NCBI RefSeq assembly: GCF_900108185.1
Contig: NZ_FNVA01000007.1
Coordinates: 124,001 to 188,000 of the forward strand
DNA from: Bryocella elongata
GTDB taxonomy: Bacteria > Acidobacteriota > Terriglobia > Terriglobales > Acidobacteriaceae
DNA: 64,000 bases
Direction of reading: 5' to 3'
How positions within the stretch are numbered: the stretch's first letter is position 1; every line of letters starts with the position of its first letter. Below are positions 57,391 through 64,000 of the stretch, piece after piece. Both the position numbers and the translations under genes were made by a program. Below the pieces are notes generated by a model. It was not told the DNA's origin. It did no database searches and worked only from the letters and a program-made list of their open reading frames with translations.

Positions 57391-58727
57391 TTCTTCTTGA
57401 AGTACTTCGGCTCCATCCCCCGCGCCCACGGATCGTAGGCCTTGCCGAACGCCGCGCGGTAGCCCGTAGGAGGATGGTCATAGCTCCACCACACGTACAG
57501 CGGATTTGGGTTGGGGTCCGAGTATGAGGTCTCGCCCAGCAGCTGGAAGCTGCCCTGCGCGGCGCCCTGCGGGTCGGCCACGATCCCATGCACCAGCTCC
57601 TGCCCGTAGATATCCGCGGCATGCTCGTGCTGCCGGATCATGTGGCTCTCCAGTGGCTCGGAGACGATCGTCAGCAGTGTTGCGATCAGCATGAAGACAG
57701 CAAACGCCCCCCAGTCGCTCATGGAGGCGATGCGCCACCGCGCCCCGTGCCGCTTCAGCAGCCACTGCGTTCCCACAAAGAGCGCCATCAGCAGCGCCAG
57801 CGATCCGGCCACGCTCCACCAGAAAGCCTGCTCGATGTGGCCCAGCGCATAGTGCCCGCTCTCGTGCCCGAAGATCACGAGGATCTCGTCCGGTGTGGCC
57901 TTCGCAATCGTGTTATCCCACACGACGACCCGCTTCGAGCTGCCGAAGCCCTCGACATCGGCGTTCAGGGTCGTCACCTTCTCGCTGGCCTTCTCGAGGA
58001 ACATCCGCTCGGGCGGGATATCCATGTGCCCCTTGGCGCAGAGCTCCTCGAGCTTCGCCACCAGCGCGGGATTGGTCTTCTGCAGCGGCTCGTAGTGGTT
58101 CATCACCTTGTTGGCATACGGCGTCCCATAAAACGCCGCTGCGATCAGCGGAATCGACAGTACCCAGCACACCAGCCAGCAGCTCCGGGGAAAGCGGCGG
58201 ACCAGGAAGAAGAGAAGCAAGAGGAGGAGTGCATAGATCGGATAGCTCAGCGTTAGCACCTTCGCCTGCAGGCCGAACCAGCTGCCCCAGCTCTGCACGG
58301 AGAGCCCGAAGTGCACCGCCTCATGATGCGAAAACACGCTCAGCGGAAGGTCGATCAACGTGATCAGAAGCATCCACGCGAAGGTGAAGAGAAATGCCTG
58401 CGCCCAACGATTGCGGAAGGCCACGGCGCGGTCGCGCACCCAGGCGATGACGCCCAGCTGCAGCAGCGCCCAGAGGCTCAGCAGGTCCCAGGCCTCGCGC
58501 ACAAAGTGCAGCGGCGTGAAGATCTCCGACAGCGTGCGTGCTTTGGCGAGGCTCGCCGGGGGCAGGGAGTAGTCGGGCAGATTGCTGTGCAGTGGCGTTG
58601 CGGCGATCTTCGCGCGCGCGTAGGCGTCCGCAACGCTTTCGGCCCGGGTTGGCGCGGCGTGGGCGAAGGATGCAAGGGACAGCAGTACGGTGAGCAGGCT
58701 GAGTGCCAGCAACGAGCGAAGGCGCAT
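57387..58727 (-). CDS. M48-family membrane metalloprotease (Ste24-like)
   Basis: The 446-residue protease has a signal-like first helix, several membrane helices (RNRWAQAFLFTFAWMLLITL, YPIYALLLLLLFFLV), and the zinc motif in IFGHESGHYALGH (His288, Glu289, His292), with the third ligand region later (EHAADIYGQELVHG). The plan and the GYGSSKR-like segment EGFGSSKRVVVWDNT match CAAX protease 1/Ste24 relatives, which cleave membrane or prenylated proteins. The ATG at 58727 gives the best N-terminus. It is divergent from the exported TldD-like gene. Its stop lies inside the heptad spacer. Confidence 0.92.
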   Translation of the reverse strand: MRLRSLLALSLLTVLLSLASFAHAAPTRAESVADAYARAKIAATPLHSNLPDYSLPPASLAKARTLSEIFTPLHFVREAWDLLSLWALLQLGVIAWVRDRAVAFRNRWAQAFLFTFAWMLLITLIDLPLSVFSHHEAVHFGLSVQSWGSWFGLQAKVLTLSYPIYALLLLLLFFLVRRFPRSCWLVCWVLSIPLIAAAFYGTPYANKVMNHYEPLQKTNPALVAKLEELCAKGHMDIPPERMFLEKASEKVTTLNADVEGFGSSKRVVVWDNTIAKATPDEILVIFGHESGHYALGHIEQAFWWSVAGSLALLMALFVGTQWLLKRHGARWRIASMSDWGAFAVFMLIATLLTIVSEPLESHMIRQHEHAADIYGQELVHGIVADPQGAAQGSFQLLGETSYSDPNPNPLYVWWSYDHPPTGYRAAFGKAYDPWARGMEPKYFKKK

Positions 58728-58968
58728 GGTCGGACTGCGTCGAGTGTGCAGCACCCGGCGACTCCGCGGCAAATCCGTCGGCGTGCTGGCCCGCGAAACG
58801 AAACCGTCCATTTCGGGGTCTATAGGAATGGAGCCAGTTTCGGAGTGCTGTGCGTGCCGTGCCCGACCGGTGTGGCTGCCGTCTCCGGGTACACTGGGAA
58901 CCAATCTTCCACCCCTTGAAAGCGGGCCTGCCGTGAGCCACCCTCCTCTCCCTGAGAACACGATTGCC

Positions 58969-60867
58969 ATGAACCGCAGCGCTCGCCGCATGCGCCTCCG
59001 CGAGCGGTCACGCTTCGCGCGTCCGGGAGCCACTGCACTCTTCCTGGCCGCTGCCATGGCAACGGGTAGCCAATCAGCATCCGCCCAGAACGCTGCGGTC
59101 GCGTCGGTTTCGAGCGCGGCCCTCGCCAGCCCTGCACCTTCCGCTCCGTTCGCAGGCCCCGTTGCCGGAGATCCCGTTCTCATGCAGGCGATGGAAGCGG
59201 AGCTTCACCGCGCCCAGACCGAACTCGGAGCCACCGCCACGCAGGCGATGCCAGCCGCAGGCAAGGCCTCCGCGAAGGTGACAGCGCAGCCGAAGCCCTA
59301 CTTCCTCAGCTACTCCGTCGCGGACTTCGAGCGCGTGAACATCACGTCCTCCTACGGCGCGATCTCAGGCTCCAATGACACGCACGCCCGCGTTGCGGAT
59401 GTGCAGGTGCGCATCGGCGCGCCCGCCATGGACAACACCCACGGCGACCACCGCACCAGCGCTCTGACCACCATGCAGCTCCCACTCACCGACGACGAGC
59501 CGTCCATCGAGCGCACGCTCTGGTTCGCCACCAATCGCGGCTACGGCAAGGCGCTCGACGCCTTCGAGAAGGTGAAGACCGAGCAGCAGGTCCGCGCCAA
59601 GGAAGAAGACGCTTCGGCTGATTTCTCCAGGCAGCAACCCGAGTCGGAACTGCTCAGGCCCGCGTCCAAGCTCAGCATCGACCAGGCAGTCTGGGAGTCG
59701 CGCCTGCGCGAGATCACTGCGGTCTTCCGCCGTTACCCCAACATCTATTACGACACTGCGATCCTCAGCGCAGCGCATGAGACCGACTACTTCGTCTCCA
59801 GCGAAGGCACGCGCGTGGCTGCGCCCAGCACGGTCGCGAGGCTCGTCATCGTTGCGCGCACGCGTGCCGCCGATGGCATGGACCTCTTCCGCGTCGAGAC
59901 CTTCGAGGCCGACACCGACGGTCATCTGCCCGCACAGTCTGAGGTGCTCGCGAAGACCGAAGCGCTCGCCAGGAATCTCGACGAGCTGCGCGTCGCGCCC
60001 ATCACCGAGCCTTACAACGGGCCTGCGATCCTCAGCGGCCGCGCGGCTGCGGTCTTCTTCCACGAGGTCCTCGGCCACCGCCTCGAAGGCCAGCGCCAGC
60101 GCGGCGATGAAGAGGGCCAGACCTTCACCAAGCTGCTCAACCACCAGATCCTGCCGACGTTCCTCTCCGTCACCGACGACCCCACGATCAGCGCCTTCGA
60201 CGGCCATCCGCTTAGCGGCCACTACATCTTCGACGACGAAGGCCAGCCTGCACAGAAGGTCGATCTCATCAAGGATGGCGTGCTGAAGACCTTCCTCATG
60301 TCGCGCCTGCCTGTGGCAAGCTTCTCGGAGTCGAACGGCCACGGCCGGGCGGAAACAGGAAAGATGCCGACAGGCCGTCAAGGCAACCTCATCGTCAGCT
60401 CCACCAAGACCGTCAGCGATGCCGAGCTGCGCGAGATGCTGAAGGCCGAAGCGAAGAAGCAGGGCAAGGCGTACGGCCTCTTCTTTGAGGACATCAGCTC
60501 GGGCTTTGCGGTCACCACGCGCCGCTCACCACAGGCGTTTCAGGTGATGCCGCTGGTCGTGTATCGCGTGTACGTCGACGGCCGTCCCGATGAGCTGGTG
60601 CGCGGTGTGAGCATCGTGGGCACACCGCAGGCCGCGCTCAATCGCATCGTTGCCACAGGCGATCATCAGGACATCTTCAACGGCGAGTGCGGCGCCGAAA
60701 GTGGCACCGTGCCAGTGAGCGCCGTCGCTCCAGCGATGCTTGTCTCGGAGATCGAGACGCAGCGCCAGTCGCAGGGCACCGCACGGCCTCCCATCGTGGA
60801 GCCACCGCCACTCAAGCAGTCGCAGGCCGCAACGACCACCGACAGCGCGGCGAAGGGTGGTCAGTAG
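58969..60867 (+). CDS. Exported TldD-like metalloprotease (active-site subunit)
   Basis: TldD/TldE form a heterodimeric protease that trims unfolded peptides and matures some modified peptides. This 632-residue protein keeps the TldD zinc motif HEVLGHRLE (residues 365-373) and the surrounding GRAAAVFFHEV and SFSESNGHGRAETG segments. Unlike cytoplasmic TldD it has an N-terminal signal region (FARPGATALFLAAAMATGSQ, then SASAQ) and about 100 extra residues. The ATG at 58969 is chosen; a GTG at 58933 is possible. Its stop abuts the start of the second subunit with no gap, so they are co-translated. Confidence 0.88.
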   Translation: MNRSARRMRLRERSRFARPGATALFLAAAMATGSQSASAQNAAVASVSSAALASPAPSAPFAGPVAGDPVLMQAMEAELHRAQTELGATATQAMPAAGKASAKVTAQPKPYFLSYSVADFERVNITSSYGAISGSNDTHARVADVQVRIGAPAMDNTHGDHRTSALTTMQLPLTDDEPSIERTLWFATNRGYGKALDAFEKVKTEQQVRAKEEDASADFSRQQPESELLRPASKLSIDQAVWESRLREITAVFRRYPNIYYDTAILSAAHETDYFVSSEGTRVAAPSTVARLVIVARTRAADGMDLFRVETFEADTDGHLPAQSEVLAKTEALARNLDELRVAPITEPYNGPAILSGRAAAVFFHEVLGHRLEGQRQRGDEEGQTFTKLLNHQILPTFLSVTDDPTISAFDGHPLSGHYIFDDEGQPAQKVDLIKDGVLKTFLMSRLPVASFSESNGHGRAETGKMPTGRQGNLIVSSTKTVSDAELREMLKAEAKKQGKAYGLFFEDISSGFAVTTRRSPQAFQVMPLVVYRVYVDGRPDELVRGVSIVGTPQAALNRIVATGDHQDIFNGECGAESGTVPVSAVAPAMLVSEIETQRQSQGTARPPIVEPPPLKQSQAATTTDSAAKGGQ

Positions 60868-62583
60868 ATGAAGTTTGCTAGCTCGCTTGCCGCAACGTTG
60901 ATCGTCTTTGGAGCTTACGGAGCCGTTGCACAGAAGAAGGCGGCCACGCCATTTCAGTGCGATGACTGCGATGGGGCGCAGGTCGCCCATGTTCTCAAAG
61001 GGCCGCAAATCAAGCCGCTCACCGATCCCATCCTGGCCGCCATGCAGGACGAGCTGGAGCGGGAGAAGACCGAACTCGTGCTCCCTGGCATGCAGAGGCC
61101 CTACTTCATCGCCTATCGTCTCGAAGACATCCAGAGCTACGACGCCACCGCGAGCTATGGAGCGCTTACCGGAGAGAACGAACGTCGGCAGCGCGTTGTG
61201 CGTGTCGAGCTGCGCATTGGCGACTACGTCTCCGATTCCAGCTCCGCCCGTGGCGATGGCACGCTCGAGCTGGCTCCTGGCGACGATGATGCCGCAGCGC
61301 TCAAGTTCGCGCTTTGGACTGCAACCGACGATGCCTACAAGGCCGCGCTGCGTGCCTATGCGGCCAAGCAGGCCGCGCTGAAGAACTTCCAGACCCCACC
61401 CACAGCCAACGACTTCACGCCCGCCAAACCCATCACGCACATCGAGCCGCTGCACACGCTCGTGCTCGATCGCGCCGAGTGGAAGAAGCGCATCATCGAG
61501 GCCAGCGGCTTGTACGCGACGGCGCCCGAGGTGAAGAGCTTCGCCGATCAGGTCCAGTATTCCAACGCCAACGTGCACGCCATCGTCGTGAACCGCTATA
61601 CGGTGGACACCGATGGCGCCGCGATGCGCACCGGCTACTCCAGCTACTCCGACCAGATCGCCGTCGGTGGCCAGGCTCCTGACGGCATGGAGCTGGGCCG
61701 AGCCAATGGCTCCAGCGCGGCGACTGCCTCAGGCCTCGAGAGCGCCGCCTCGCTGCACAAGCGCGCCATTGACAACCTCAGGAGCTTCAATGAGCTTCGT
61801 CTCGCGCCGGTCGTCGACTCCGAGGATTATCACGGCCCTGTGCTCTTCTCCGGGGATGCCGCTGCCGATGTCTTCAACCGCCTCTTCATCCCCAACGTCG
61901 AGGCCGATCGCCCCGATATGGGCACTACCGCCCGCACGCAGGGTGCGTACCAGTCGAGCTGGAAGAGCCCCGTGCTGCCAACCTTCCTCAGCGTCGTCGA
62001 CGACCCCACGATGAAGACCTTCGAAGGCAAGACCCTCGTCGGCAGCTATGAGGTCGATGACGAAGGCCAGCCTGTCGCTCCCGTGGACGTCGTCGAGCAT
62101 GGCAAGCTCATCAACTACCTCGTCGGCCGCGAGCCGGTGAAGGACTTCCCGGTCTCCAACGGTCACGGCCGCGCAGCGCTGGGACAGGGGGCCCACTCCA
62201 AGGCCGGCATCATCGTCGTGAAGAGCGCGCAGCCGCTCACCGCGGAGCAGATGCACGCGAAGCTGCTCGCACTCGCGAAGGACCAGCAGCGTGATGTGTA
62301 CGAGGTCGAGACGCTGGTGGGCGACCTGGTCCCCCGGTTGCTCTATCGTGTCTCTCCCAGCGGCAAACGCACGCTGGTGCGCGGGGCAGTCTTTGACGAG
62401 CTCGACCAGCGCGCCCTGCGCTCCGAGGTCATCGCCGCGGGCGGAAAGCCTTACGTCGCGCAGACCGCAACCCCCGTGCCGGAGACGACAATCGTGCCCG
62501 AGCTGCTCTTCGCAGATATCGCGGTAAAGCGCGCCACGCAGGAGCAGGCGAAGCTGCCGTATTATGCTCCGCCGGGGAATTGA
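60868..62583 (+). CDS. Exported TldE/PmbA-like partner lacking the zinc motif
   Basis: The 571-residue protein is homologous to the preceding TldD-like protein (shared LPTFLSVVDDPTM, GSYEVDDEGQPVAPVDVVEH, FPVSNGHGRAALGQG) but where the zinc motif should stand it has GDAAADVFNRLFIPNVEADR, so it cannot bind catalytic zinc. This mirrors TldE in the TldD/TldE dimer. It too has a signal peptide (ASSLAATLIVFGAYGAVAQ), so the pair probably works in the periplasm. A short Cys motif (FQCDDCDGA) follows the signal. Its end touches the heptad spacer at 62581. Confidence 0.86.
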   Translation: MKFASSLAATLIVFGAYGAVAQKKAATPFQCDDCDGAQVAHVLKGPQIKPLTDPILAAMQDELEREKTELVLPGMQRPYFIAYRLEDIQSYDATASYGALTGENERRQRVVRVELRIGDYVSDSSSARGDGTLELAPGDDDAAALKFALWTATDDAYKAALRAYAAKQAALKNFQTPPTANDFTPAKPITHIEPLHTLVLDRAEWKKRIIEASGLYATAPEVKSFADQVQYSNANVHAIVVNRYTVDTDGAAMRTGYSSYSDQIAVGGQAPDGMELGRANGSSAATASGLESAASLHKRAIDNLRSFNELRLAPVVDSEDYHGPVLFSGDAAADVFNRLFIPNVEADRPDMGTTARTQGAYQSSWKSPVLPTFLSVVDDPTMKTFEGKTLVGSYEVDDEGQPVAPVDVVEHGKLINYLVGREPVKDFPVSNGHGRAALGQGAHSKAGIIVVKSAQPLTAEQMHAKLLALAKDQQRDVYEVETLVGDLVPRLLYRVSPSGKRTLVRGAVFDELDQRALRSEVIAAGGKPYVAQTATPVPETTIVPELLFADIAVKRATQEQAKLPYYAPPGN

Positions 62584-62657
62584 GTGAGTGTTGTTCTACG
62601 TTGTGAGTGGTACGTTCTACGTGTTCGTACAACGTAGAACGCACAACATACAACGGA
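62581..62657. repeat. Heptad-periodic hairpin spacer between convergent genes
   Basis: Eleven 7-nt units in phase: TGAGTGA, GTGTTGT, TCTACGT, TGTGAGT, GGTACGT, TCTACGT, GTTCGTA, CAACGTA, GAACGCA, CAACATA, CAACGGA. The left half has the core TACGT and the right half its complement. GTTCTACGTTGT (62593-62604) and ACAACGTAGAAC (62629-62640) pair perfectly over 12 bp. It could end both convergent transcripts. The first unit contains the stop of the TldE-like gene. Confidence 0.85.
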
Positions 62658-62691
62658 GCCTTCCACATCGAACTCGCCTGCCGGCCGGTTC

Positions 62692-63471
62692 CTAGTCCGT
62701 CCGCACCAGGTACGCTTGCGAGAACTTGTCGGGCGAGCCGATCCAGCGTTCCATCGCCATCGCCGTCTGCTTGTCCCGGTGGATCGGGTCGATGCGCACC
62801 CAGAACCCATCGGGCCCGGCGAACTCGATCACCTGCGACCCCGGGTAGCGCTTCTGCAGCGCGGCCTTCAGATCGATGGCGTCTCCGCGATCCTTGAACA
62901 CGCCGGTCTGCACGCACCAGTGTCCCTCGATGTCGGCGGTGTGGTGGGCGTAGGCCTCAATGCGGACGTTGGTCACCCCGGCGCGATAGAGCCCGATCGC
63001 CTTGGCGGCGCCTTCGGAAAGATCCACGACGCGGCCCTGCACAAACGGTCCGCGATCCGTGATGCGCACCAGCACCTGCTGGCCGGTGCTCAGGTTGGTC
63101 ACACGCGCGGTTGAGCCTAGGGGAAGCGTGCGGTGGGCTGCCGTCATCGCGCCCTGCGTGCCCATCGTGCCGTCAGCCATCGCCCGGCCGCGATAGTTGG
63201 TCACATACCAGCTCGCGATGCCTTCCTCGCTGGAGATGGGGCCGGCGGAGATGTCGTCGAAGTACCCCGGAGGGGCGCTTGCAATCTCGGAGTCGATGCT
63301 GTGCGCGTCGAACTCGGCTGGCTGCGTGGGGCGAGGCTCAGCCGGAGGATGACCCTTGTGGGCGGGCGGGGGAGGCGGCTGGTAGGCGACCTTCTGCTTG
63401 TGGTGGCAGCCCGTGGCCAGGAGGCAAAGCACCGTGGAACTCAGGGCCAGGGCCCGTTTCAGACTTCGCAT
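62692..63471 (-). CDS. rlpA: RlpA-like lipoprotein with SPOR domain
   Basis: RlpA is an outer-membrane septal lytic transglycosylase acting on denuded glycan strands. The 259-residue protein has a lipobox LLATGC with Cys22, a Pro-rich linker, the double-psi barrel (EGIASWYVTNYRGRAMADG, AAHRTLPLGSTARVTNL, VRITDRGPFVQGRVVDLS), and a C-terminal SPOR domain (HWCVQTGVFKDRGDAIDLKA) that binds septal peptidoglycan. GGAG lies just before the ATG at 63471. Codon use and layout are normal. It is probably active because the conserved His and Asp are present. Confidence 0.92.
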   Translation of the reverse strand: MRSLKRALALSSTVLCLLATGCHHKQKVAYQPPPPPAHKGHPPAEPRPTQPAEFDAHSIDSEIASAPPGYFDDISAGPISSEEGIASWYVTNYRGRAMADGTMGTQGAMTAAHRTLPLGSTARVTNLSTGQQVLVRITDRGPFVQGRVVDLSEGAAKAIGLYRAGVTNVRIEAYAHHTADIEGHWCVQTGVFKDRGDAIDLKAALQKRYPGSQVIEFAGPDGFWVRIDPIHRDKQTAMAMERWIGSPDKFSQAYLVRTD

Positions 63472-63550
63472 GCACTCCAATGAAAAAAGCGCACGCACCG
63501 GCATTGGCTGCCGGCGCGTGGCGTGGTGCTGGGGCCCTGCGGCCGCCATG

Positions 63551-63787
63551 TTACTTCTGGCCCTTGTCGGCGTCCGCACTGGCTTTATCGTCCAGGTGCT
63601 GCGCGAGTTGAGCGAGTCTTTCTGCTGCGGCACGCAGCGCTGCCGAACTGGAACGCCGCACATCGGGGAGCACCTCGTCGTCGACATACTTCACGACACG
63701 GCTTACCTCTTCCTCAATGCGGCTGGTGGCCTCGTGAAGCTTCTCTTCCCATGGGCGGCGCGGAGGCTGGTTCGTATCGAAGGGCAT
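63551..63787 (-). CDS. Small coiled-coil protein, unknown
   Basis: The 78-residue acidic/basic protein has no signal peptide and is predicted helical: WEEKLHEATSRIEEEVSRVV, then YVDDEVLPDVRRSSSAALRA and AERLAQLAQHLDDKAS. Repeated hydrophobic spacing suggests a short amphipathic coiled coil. AGGACGGG lies upstream of the ATG. It is 79 bp upstream of rlpA on the same strand and could share its transcript. I do not recognise a family, but small helical proteins of this sort are conserved in Acidobacteriota as I recall. Confidence 0.72.
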   Translation of the reverse strand: MPFDTNQPPRRPWEEKLHEATSRIEEEVSRVVKYVDDEVLPDVRRSSSAALRAAAERLAQLAQHLDDKASADADKGQK

Positions 63788-64000
63788 AGGGTCTGTTCCC
63801 GTCCTGTTGCCGCATGGCGTCGCCCTGTGGGCGAAACACGCGGCACTTCATCATGATCCGCAGCGAGGCATTGCTCCGTCAATGCAACCCAGGTCGCAGA
63901 CCCGGGGCTGTGCCAAGCTGGTTATGTGTGCCCGGGTGCCCCTCGCAAAATAGTCCCGAAGCCGGGGCAACCCTTTGAAAGGACAACTCCGGGTGTTTGT
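63788..64000. other. Window end, upstream region of the small gene
   Basis: No gene is visible on either strand. The region is GC-rich, with a GCCCGGGTGC-type stem near 63929-63940. The last 60 bp (AAGCCGGGGCAACC, then TTTGAAAGGACAACTCCGGG) may be a structured RNA that continues past the edge; too little is visible to say. Confidence 0.35.

Noticed and set aside
63940-64000. Possible cyclic-di-GMP-type riboswitch (GGGGCAACC ... GAAAGGACAA)
   Set aside because: Only part is inside the window, the conserved CGCAAAGC core of that class is not present, and no downstream gene can be seen.

Overview
The window looks like a stretch of chromosome from a soil-type Acidobacteriota (Terriglobales-like: Granulicella, Terriglobus, Edaphobacter and relatives). 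This rests on uniformly GC-rich coding DNA, two roughly 1,140-residue Oar-like TonB-dependent receptors with an N-terminal carboxypeptidase-regulatory domain, a DUF1080 glycoside hydrolase-like protein, a cytoplasmic GH15 glucoamylase, DedA-rhodanese and exported TldD-type proteins. No sequence comparison was run, so the taxon is an inference. I see no transposase, integrase, phage gene, CRISPR array, rRNA or convincing tRNA.

Layout. 1-2076: the 3' part of hisS, then a small antitoxin/toxin island (HicB-like, RHH antitoxin, PIN toxin). 2112-8697: mostly minus-strand genes: DUF1080 protein, nucleoside hydrolase, TetR regulator with a divergent promoter/operator and a 51-residue ORF, an exported alpha/beta hydrolase, and a circularly permuted ATP-grasp protein followed 5 bp later by a BrnT toxin and an unusual BrnA-like partner. 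8942-12344: typA, an isoprenylcysteine-type methyltransferase and a MarR-GNAT fusion regulator. 12353-19253: a three-gene RND efflux operon (pump, adaptor, TolC-like channel) with ATGA overlaps. 19517-23098: an exported TPR protein, superoxide dismutase and two exported Cys-rich proteins. 23197-26223: glucoamylase and a VIT-like membrane protein. 26266-30501: an autoregulated ArsR-SRPBCC-SRPBCC2-VOC operon, a second ArsR-type regulator, an SDR and a 41-residue membrane peptide. 30634-36874: an ABC-F ATPase, then a four-gene signalling cluster (REC-RsbRD regulator, CHASE3 kinase, single-domain regulator, REC-PAS-kinase). 36961-45493: obg and the two TonB-dependent receptors. 45636-53241: DedA-rhodanese, a geranylgeranyl-reductase-like flavoprotein, a luciferase-like oxidoreductase, two unknown exported proteins, an Opp-type ATPase with an insertion, and a phosphoesterase. 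53276-63787: a patatin/BamA-type outer-membrane protein, msrA, a HIT protein, an M48 protease, an exported TldD/TldE-like pair, an RlpA lipoprotein and a small coiled-coil protein.

How the parts fit. Much of the window concerns the cell envelope and stress: efflux, outer-membrane transport, exported proteases, peptidoglycan processing, and oxidative repair (Sod, MsrA). Several regulators sit beside clear palindromes that overlap good promoters, so local autoregulation can be proposed from sequence for TetR, MarR-GNAT and ArsR.

The most unexpected signal is in the spacers. Five intergenic gaps (3041-3117, 36883-36959, 53248-53275, 57284-57390, 62581-62657) are built from 7-nt-periodic units. 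Their sequences differ from locus to locus, but units starting AG are common, several arrays switch strand bias halfway so that they fold on themselves, and two arrays share an exact 19-mer. This looks like a family of heptad spacer elements at gene ends. Second in interest are the BrnT module whose antitoxin has lost its DNA-binding half, and the divergent small ORF under a TetR operator.
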